A DNA stretch of 64,000 bases from NCBI GenBank assembly GCA_047495785.1, contig JBLDXI010000001.1, positions 4,464,001 to 4,528,000 on the forward strand, read 5' to 3'. Made by a program: the position numbers and the translations under genes. Positions 56,901 through 64,000 of this stretch are shown here, piece by piece (position 1 is the first letter of the stretch; every line of letters begins with the position of its first letter). The notes under the pieces are model-generated. The model was not told where the DNA came from. It saw only the letters and a list, made by a program, of their open reading frames with translations, and did no database searches. This stretch comes from Lepidodermella squamata (lineage: Eukaryota; Gastrotricha).

Positions 56901-59900
56901 ATTTTTAGTCCGAATTACGCTTTTACTGTAGAAATTATAAAATAATTCAGCCTGAAAACTTCGAAAATCAGCCTGATGAGTAGATGAATGAATGGCCGGG
57001 CAATTTCTACGCTGAAGTTTGTCAATACAACGGCAAGCCTTACTCGCAGCAAACATTAGTTTGTGTCCGAACTTCCAAGCATCGCCTGTCGACTGCCTAC
57101 AGACGACAACGTAAAATCGACATTATGACAAACCCAGCCTTCCATGACGCAGATTGTTTCCTTCTTCCTGAGGATGAGGTGCCAAAGTGGATGGGAGACT
57201 GTTGAGAGAACTTAATAGGTTTCCATAACAGGTGCAGAAGAATGATGGATATATTTCGCAACAAACGATAAACATAAATAAATGTGTAATCGTGCTCAGA
57301 AAATCTTATTTATTCTGTTAAGAGCTATGATATGAAGAAGATGATAAAGTAAAGAAAGCATGACAATCGGAGAAGAAGTCGCACCAAATTGTTGCTTTTA
57401 CCGTTTTGTTTTTTTACCACGGGTTTGAATACTTGAAGTACACAAAATTGGGGAGAGAAGGTGCCGCTGAAAACGTTTTATGCTATTCTATCATTTCTAT
57501 GCCTTTCTATACCGTTCGGAAAATTCTACTATAAATCTGAAGTTTATTTGATATTGCCGAAATCATTCCCGCAAAGAAAGTCATTTCGAAAGTGAAAATG
57601 GCAGCAACATCCAATCTGGTTGACTTCTCTGAACTCGACGTGGAAGACGTAGTGAGTGCCTTACAGGGGGCAGCTTCGGTCGGTCCGGAAGGCTCTATCA
57701 AGGCCGAACCAAGCGACCAAGAGAAGGTGTTCACCGGACGGATTGACGAGTTAGCGTAAAAGGTGGAGGAGCTTGCTCCAAAGAAACCGTAAGCCGATGT
57801 GGTATCGAAGTTAGAAAAGCAAGTCAACGTGCTCCAGTGGAAGGTCGTGAAGACGGAGCAGAGGATAAGAGACTGAGAGCAGAGCTGAAGCGGTTAAGTA
57901 TTAGTATGAGAGATAGAAGTTGGTTTCCTAAGTGATTTCGATTTAGTATCCGATTTACAGTAGCGTAATGATTATCGAATTGAAAAAAGATTCTTTTCGT
58001 TTTCGTGAGCAGAAGAAATTCTCATGTCTTATCAGCAAATCCTGGAGAAGTGGGATGAGCTGAGCCTCTCCTTCTCGGAGAAAGTCCGCGTTTACTTGTA
58101 GGAGAACTTGGCGTGCGCAAACTATGCGCAACTATGGTGCGTGTATTCTCAACAAAACTACCACCTCGATCAAAAAAGCAACTATCCTGAAATATGTGTT
58201 ATATATTTTTTAATTTTGTAGAATTTCAGGTACTTGTCGTGAAGTTCGCTGATCATTTTTTTGCATGTTTCAGATCCGTCCGCCGTCTGATCGAGTCGAA
58301 AGACCGAAGATTCCAACTCAAACAAGCACGAGTCCGATCTGCACCCGGCGCTGAGCCCTGCTTTCCGACAATCACAGTTACAGTCTGTTTTTAGGGGACA
58401 TATATTCGTCGGATCGACGATCTATTCTTCATTCTCACTAATGACGTTGTCTGACTACGCGCACATTATGCTTCTCAACGCTAATGGCCGTAAGGTGTTG
58501 ACATTGTAAAATAAGCCCAAAATCCGAACGCCGCTGAAAACTTTAGATTGCACTAACAACACTAGCAAGGGCAAGAATCAAGAGCTTCGTGTTTTGACTG
58601 AACCGAGCAATGTTTCCGAATGAGCTATCTGCCGCGACCTGGTTCATCCTGATCACTGCTTTCGATTTCTCCGGATGCCATGGATGGCCGTCCATGGATT
58701 CTGCACCGGTTTTAGCAAGACTATTCTTCGAACTCTTCAAAATGGTCAAATGATGGCGCTGTCTTTTCGGTGATTCGAGTGTAAATTTGACGGCCTGAAA
58801 GGAGGTTCCAGCGCTAAATCTCAAAATTACAAATCATCTAGTCGACGCAAAATTGTTTGCGATTGCTGTGGTCAATCTATTCACCAGGATGATCTTAGTA
58901 AACAATGTTCAGCTCCCGAGACTCTGTAGGCTTACTGGGACTGTCGAGATGTATCTCCAGTAAACAGATCAAATCGGGAAAGCTTACAGAAAAGGAGAAA
59001 GAGACCCTTGGTTACAGCTTCTGCTAAAGTTTCAGTTGTCAATTGTGGAGCCTCGCCTTGGAAAAATTCACAAAAGCTGAATTCTCTTTATTTTTGATGA
59101 TCTGTCCCAAAAAATTCCAACGGGCGGTTTGGAAGGGAATCACCCAAAGTCATTGTCAAATCAATTAAATAATAATGAAATTTAAGCTTACTAGAAACAC
59201 GATAATTAGCTCCCGGCGTCAGCTTTCGAATCAACATCATGCGAGCCAGCGGGTCCAAATCGCCGCGATCGCGTTCAGCCTGTGTCAACTTCGTGAAGCC
59301 AATGACAATCTGCACAGTTTTATCCGCATTGCCGTGGAACATCAACTCGAGCGCATCGAACAGCTTCATCGCCTCAATCGCATTGTTGAACAGCTCCGGA
59401 AATTTGTGAGCCGCCGACAATTTGTGCGCGGCATTGACCTCCTTAATCAAGCGATACCACAAGAAACACTCCTCACGCTCGTAAGCCATGTCGAATGTGA
59501 AACTCTGAATCGAAAACGCGTTGTGGCCGATGGAGACCGCAGTCCGTCGACCCTTTGCATTGCGCCAGTTCTGGCTCATCTGCCGGCGGCTCATCGTTAG
59601 CACATTGCCATCTGTCGCGTCTTCGCCCTGATTTTCGTCGTTTTCCTCCTCTTTCGGGGCGCTGAATGACAGCTTGACATTAGCGGGTTTCAGCCGTGAT
59701 TCGTCAGTGAATTCCATGTTGAGCACATCCGAAAATTCGACGGCAGTTCGAGCCTCTCGCCCAGTTACGGTCGGCGCTACTAGTAATCGTTTCGTTGTCA
59801 AGATGAGCCAACCGTGGCCGATACTCGATTTCATGAGGCGGGGTGAAATTTTCAACACTTGTTCATCGTCAGCCAGTTCAAACTAAAAAAATTATTCAAG

Positions 59901-62900
59901 AATTAATTTTTTTCGAATTTTAATTAGCAGAAATTCAACTTTTGAGAACTTTTAGTTATGGCTAGACACGTCTACAGCATTCTGAGAATGGGAATCAACA
60001 TGGAACTCTTGTCCGCAGCTTCTCTAGAGCTCAGACTAAAACCTCACAGGCTATACCAGCAAATCACGTTTCCAGTTTTCATTCAAATTATGAAAATTTT
60101 CAACTTTCAGACCTTTCTCGATTCTGATTCCGTTATATAATTTCCTGATCTTAATCTGATTTCCTATTTTTCCAAACAGTCAAACTTTAGCCTCAGACTG
60201 TTACTTTTACATTCAACCACCTCTCTGGCCGAATTTTTCTTCTTCATTTACACTTGCACTGGGCTGAATTCGTGACCCTCACGACCCTCAGACTCACAGT
60301 TTTCACAGTTCTCCGTTATTTGCAGGTCGCCGATTTAGACACAGTTATTTACGTGTTGCCTGGGACTAAATTCCACGAGCTGTCATCCGACAAAGTTTCG
60401 CCATTGAAATGGGAGTTCACGTCTCCGTTCGACTTAACCGACGAGACGTAGGGAAGTTACGTATGCGAATCGATGTTCTCGGAATATCAAAAAGTAGCGA
60501 GATGACGGAAGGCGAGGACAAACGAAAGGTATCAACGACGAAATATTTGACTTGAGAAGTATGCCACGAAAGTTACTCGGCTGAATTCGACATTAACATC
60601 AAAAATCTCAATAGCCAACTGAAATGCGGGCTACCTATGGCTCCGAAATCCAGCTGTATGGGACCCACTACACGATAACTTTGTGGCCCGATTGCCATAA
60701 ATCTTACTACGAAGCAACGAAAACGCAGCAATTATTCTTCGCACTCCGTGGTGCTAGCGTTCGGTTATTCAAAAGAGAAGTCAAGCTAAGCGCGAATAGA
60801 GCGAGCCACGTATTTTTCCACCCCGATTTGCCAGACGCGATCAACTGATCGAGGAAAAGAATAGCGACTGATTGTACCAAATAATCGAGCTTTGAGGCCG
60901 AATACAAGCGGTCGCCGAAGCCTCATTGTCGACCGTACCGACGTCAGGATGCTGACGCCTCGAAAAAGTTTTGAAACTGCCACAAATTGTTATTCCGAGT
61001 ATCGTAGGTAACATCGTTCAAAATTCTTTGGAGGAAGAATTAGCGATAAGTTTATCTGCGAAAAATCAGGTTTATTTACACCGGAGGCAGTTAGCTGTGG
61101 AAACGCCTTATCATGCGTTGTTTGTAACGGCCTATTTCACAATACGAGCCTGGGCCTGTGTCATACCGATCACTCGGTGACATAATTTACTTGGATCTGG
61201 CGAAAGCCTTTGACTCAGTGAGCTCAAAAGTTTTAATATTTGTGGAAACCTTCTCAATTGGTTACAAGCTTACTTGCATGATCGAAAATTGAGACCAAAA
61301 GTGGTAAGCTGCAAGTCTGAGAGAAAACAAAAGTCCGAAGTCTTTCTCAATTTTCAACTAGTGATGAATCATCTTCGCAGCACAATGGGCGAAGAGAGGC
61401 TCGGCGGTTCAGCGCTTATAACAATCGACCATGAGTTGGCTGGGTTGGTTGATATTTTAAATAAACTGCGAAACGGCAGTTCCAAATGAAGTGATAACAA
61501 ATTGATTCAAAGGCAAAACTATTTACGACAAGTTGAAAATATGAAATAATGAATTGCAACGGGAGCATGATGGAATGTTAAATCAATTAAATTTTAATGT
61601 GCACAAGAACAAACCTTGATATTGGCCCGCTCCTCCAAATCACGCTGTTGCTCGGCTTCTTTCCACTTTTCGTAAAATCGCCCAAAAACATCTGGCTGGA
61701 GCACATGCCGCGATGATGGACTTTCAACGCCGACCAGCAGTGCAAACAGCTTCAAAATATTCGAATGAAACGTCGCAATGCCGAAATTCGCCACAGTTTT
61801 CTTGAACTGCGAGAATCCCATCGCGGAATTCGGCAGATTGGCCGTGATAAATTTGACCGGAATCGGCGCCCGGCTTTTGCGCCGGCGATACCCGTCCGAC
61901 CCGTGCGGCTCCAAATCGCCATTTCGCTCGAGTTCTTCGACGAATTTACGCAGTTCGGGTCCGAGAGCTTCCTCGGCAAGGTGCGGGTGGATGAAATCGC
62001 GGAAGAGCGTGGCGGTGAACAGCTCGGCTTGGACATTCGCCAGCGTGTAGTAGACGCGAGCTGCTTCGCCCCACTGCCCATCGAGCGCGTACAAATTCGC
62101 AGCCAGCATCAGCACTTGAGCCTAAAAATAAATAAATAAATTTCATTATGGCTGATTTCGCGATTCTAGATTTTCTAAAATTAAAAAAAAATTAGAATAT
62201 TTGTTGTCTATTAGGTAGAGACCGTCTTCAAAAGCCAGAATTTTTTAATTTTTTGATTTACTGAATTTTTGATTTTTATAATTTTCTAAAATGTTCACAT
62301 TTTCTAAAATTTTTACATTTTTTTAAATTTCGAATAAAGCGATCAAATTTACCGGTGTCATGCCGCTTTTCGGCGGCTGCACAGACATCGAACTGAACAA
62401 ACGCATCAACTGCTCGGCCGACTTGTCCAAATACTCGCCGGCCGATGAGCCGCTCAAGTTCGGCATAACAATCGACGCGAGTTGGGCATCGGCCAGACTT
62501 GAATCCAGCGCATCCAGCCTCTCGTCTTCGGCAGATTGCAGGAATCTATCGACCAGTTCAGGATCGGCGACTAGCCGCTGGACCAAGTCTTCGATGAGGC
62601 TGGTTCGGACGAACTCGGAATAAAACGGCAGTTCGCTCTTCTCGCCAACAGCGTCCAAGTATTGAACCTCATTGAATGTTCGCTGTTCGTAGTCTACCCA
62701 GTTAACGACCTCCCACAGCAGTTCTTTCAGCAATTTTTGGAATAAATGGATCGTGGTTTGAATGCGTTTGAACTCCAGCTCTTCCTCCGAGCTTTCCTGA
62801 GCCATTTGGAGGATGACGGCTCGAGAAACGAGCGGGCGGTGCGATTCTTCAAGCATTTGCGCCAGTGATCCGGGTAACGGGTTCAGTTTCAGGTCTTTTG

Positions 62901-62949
62901 TCGCGAACCCTTCGCCAGCATCCAAATTGACCACATACAGCTCAGGAAT
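54000..62949 (-). CDS. DENN-domain/WD40 protein, DENND3-like (5' end outside window)
   Basis: Visible exons: 62949-62353, 62121-61615, 59882-59192, 56501-56356 and 55070-54000 (1003 residues, phases 0, 0, 1, 0). The first starts at IPELYVVNLDAGEG and runs through a helical segment with FLQ, LLKELLWEVVNWVDYEQRTF and FYSEFVRTSLIEDLVQ, fitting the end of a DENN module (Rab GEF). The second is helical (LMLAANLYALDGQWGEAARV). The third has a PH/GRAM-like start (ISPRLMKSSIGHGWLILTTK). The last two carry beta-propeller-like repeats (LLLLGCEDGTLHVYSHQGDW, LWLGRGDGQMLVGDA, AWLSRSDGQVDIFRLYP). DENN, then a PH-like linker, then WD40 repeats is the layout of DENND3, a GEF for Rab12 with a role in autophagy. 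MADD is less likely because it lacks the propeller. The catalytic N-terminal DENN part is not in the window. Confidence 0.68.
55519..55788 (+). other. Unrecognised open frame in DENN/WD40 last intron
   Basis: 89-codon frame (ARGEFYAELLPQYL, LMNPAMPTIIVPPEVIPVLS). The GEFYAE...MNPA pattern is loosely like the Crypton-like fragment at 56984. The similarity is weak. Antisense to the host gene. Confidence 0.2.
56984..57205 (+). pseudogene. Crypton-like tyrosine-recombinase fragment
   Basis: Encodes WPGNFYAEVCQYNGKPYSQQ followed by TLVCVRTSKHRLSTAYR and KIDIMTNPAFHDADC, ending at a stop. Animal Crypton-derived proteins share the block FY.E.R..NGK.YS..TL...R....R.L..P......I..D..F. Only this N-terminal block is present and no catalytic Arg/Tyr region follows, so it is a relic. 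Lies antisense in a DENN/WD40 intron. Confidence 0.5.
57599..57900 (+). pseudogene. Decayed coiled-coil-like reading frame
   Basis: Starts ATGGCAGCAACATCC (NLVDFSELDVEDVVSALQGA, EPSDQEKVFTGRIDELA). It then continues in the same frame through two stop codons as KVEELAPKKP and VVSKLEKQVNVLQWKVVKTE. The heptad-like pattern persists past the stops, indicating recent inactivation. Directly downstream of the Crypton-like fragment; may be its second reading frame. Confidence 0.4.
61179..61303 (+). pseudogene. Non-LTR retrotransposon reverse-transcriptase fragment
   Basis: DIIYLDLAKAFDSVSSKVL matches reverse-transcriptase motif A of non-LTR elements, with the first catalytic Asp. After a frameshift near 61240 the sequence continues as LLNWLQAYLHDRKLRPKV, the next conserved block (L..WL..YL..R...V). 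The frameshift shows it is dead. It lies antisense in a DENN/WD40 intron. Confidence 0.8.
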
Positions 62950-64000
62950 CTAAGATGAAATAATTATATAAAATAGCAAGAATAATCTCAAGGCCAAATG
63001 TTATATAAAGTATCGTACTTCGCTTAAAAACTTCCAAGCAAAACTCATGTACTTAAACTTACATAGTTTAAGTAACTAATCGGTCACTCGCCGAAAGGCT
63101 ATTCACCGACGAGGTCTTGTACTTTATTGTAGGGACCTTGGGGTTGGTCGCGTTAAATATCGCAAGTGTTTTCTGGCAGATATTCTCATGCTGAAGCATC
63201 CCGATGTCAAAGACCTGAACTTCAGCGAAACTGGCGGAAGACGAGTCAAAATTACTACGCGAAATATCGTTATTCGGAAATACGATATGCGGAACAACTA
63301 CTTGCTGGCGCAACAGTTCTGACGAGTTCCATGATGAATCAAACTGGCTATCCGACTTCCTTTTTGCTCTTTCACTCGCTGATATGCAACGGCTAGATTT
63401 ATAAAAGCCGCGTTCCTCCCTGCTTACTCAATTTTAATGGTTGATTTGGATCAAAAGCAAATAATTTTGTATTATGCTTTCCCTTAACTCTGCTATCATC
63501 TTACACCTCGCCAAACTCTTTACAACTTTCTTGCAGCAAAAGATTCGCCCAGTTATAACAGATCTAACTGCGGAAAATATTAGATTTTTCGTATATTCGT
63601 ATATTTTTTGTGCAATCGTTGTTTTATTCGAGCTCTGCACGGAACGAGCAAAAATAGTCGCAGCCTCGTCGAAACTCGTTTTTTGGAACCCAGGTGCAGA
63701 GTTATTCCGGAATTTCTACTTTGAACCAGCTGGATAAATTAATTGGGTTCGGTAAGTCGATACTCGCGCAGTTCATCATAGGTAAACGGGAAAAGTTTAT
63801 TTGCAAGTTGGCATTGGCGGAATTCAAATGTAAATTTAGAATTTGTTGTTTGTTGTAAATTTGTTGTAGCTCGGTTTCTACTGACGAGTTGCATTATTGC
63901 AAGGCCACACTAAGCTTTTGCCGAAATGCTGCTGCCACCAATACAGATAGAGCCGCGCTTTCCCATTCGTCGAGTGAAGTCAATACGGCAGCCGACGACA
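62950..64000. other. Intron (or upstream part) of the DENN/WD40 gene at the window edge
   Basis: No further DENN exon was found. A plus-strand coding-like piece (FLADILMLKHPDVKDLNFSE, RRVKITTRNIVIRKYDMRNN) around 63168-63321 ends at a stop and may be another element relic. The rest shows nothing I can name. Confidence 0.35.

Noticed and set aside
58543-58980. Minus-strand 93-codon frame and a plus-strand CCHC-like piece (CDCCGQSIHQDDLSKQC).
   Set aside because: The frames are short, lack ATG and contradict each other. The cysteine pattern is suggestive of a zinc knuckle but too small to call.
1-64000. CRISPR arrays, bacterial operons or rRNA genes.
   Set aside because: No regularly spaced direct repeats with unique spacers and no rRNA signature; gene structures are clearly eukaryotic.

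Overview
The window is nuclear DNA from an animal. It carries intron-containing genes for metazoan protein families: class C (GABA-B type) receptors, an SLC4 bicarbonate transporter, a globin, ALG8, a ubiquitin-E1-like protein and a DENN-domain/WD40 protein. All introns are GT-AG. Many are only 49-60 bases long, while others run to kilobases filled with decayed mobile DNA. The compact introns and AT-rich, repeat-littered spacers suggest a small-bodied invertebrate. I cannot place it to phylum from sequence alone.

Layout. 2-1439 (+): 3' part of a GABA-B-like receptor (copy A). 4473-10615 (+): complete SLC4 transporter, 7 exons. 10969-14214 (-): receptor copy B, convergent with SLC4. 15768-16308 (-): a 160-residue globin. 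17059-17859 (-): a secreted 16-cysteine protein. 18558-21825 (-): receptor copy C. 22894-23721 (+): an unknown membrane protein. 23899-24848: a DNA transposon relic with a large internal palindrome. 28090-31475 (+): receptor copy D. 32401-37806 (-): ALG8, with a 3.7-kb first intron full of mobile-element remains. 38061-52925 (-): an eight-exon, highly divergent ubiquitin-activating-enzyme-like gene. 54000-62949 (-): a DENN/WD40 gene, probably DENND3-like, whose 5' part lies beyond the window.

Two themes stand out. First, four paralogous GABA-B-like receptors share one five-exon structure with identical intron phases (copy A is seen only from its third exon), but lie in mixed orientation with unrelated genes between them. 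They are a lineage-specific receptor expansion spread by local duplication and inversion. Second, the E1-like gene keeps the domain order of ubiquitin E1 and a cysteine at the catalytic position. Yet its adenylation core is shortened and has lost the usual nucleotide-binding motifs, so it looks like an E1 pseudoenzyme or a neofunctionalised paralogue.

The large introns of ALG8, the E1-like gene and the DENN/WD40 gene hold degenerate fragments of a pogo/Tigger-like transposase, a Crypton-like recombinase and a non-LTR reverse transcriptase, plus several unrecognised coding-like fragments. At least two non-coding repeat families occur in more than one copy in the window.
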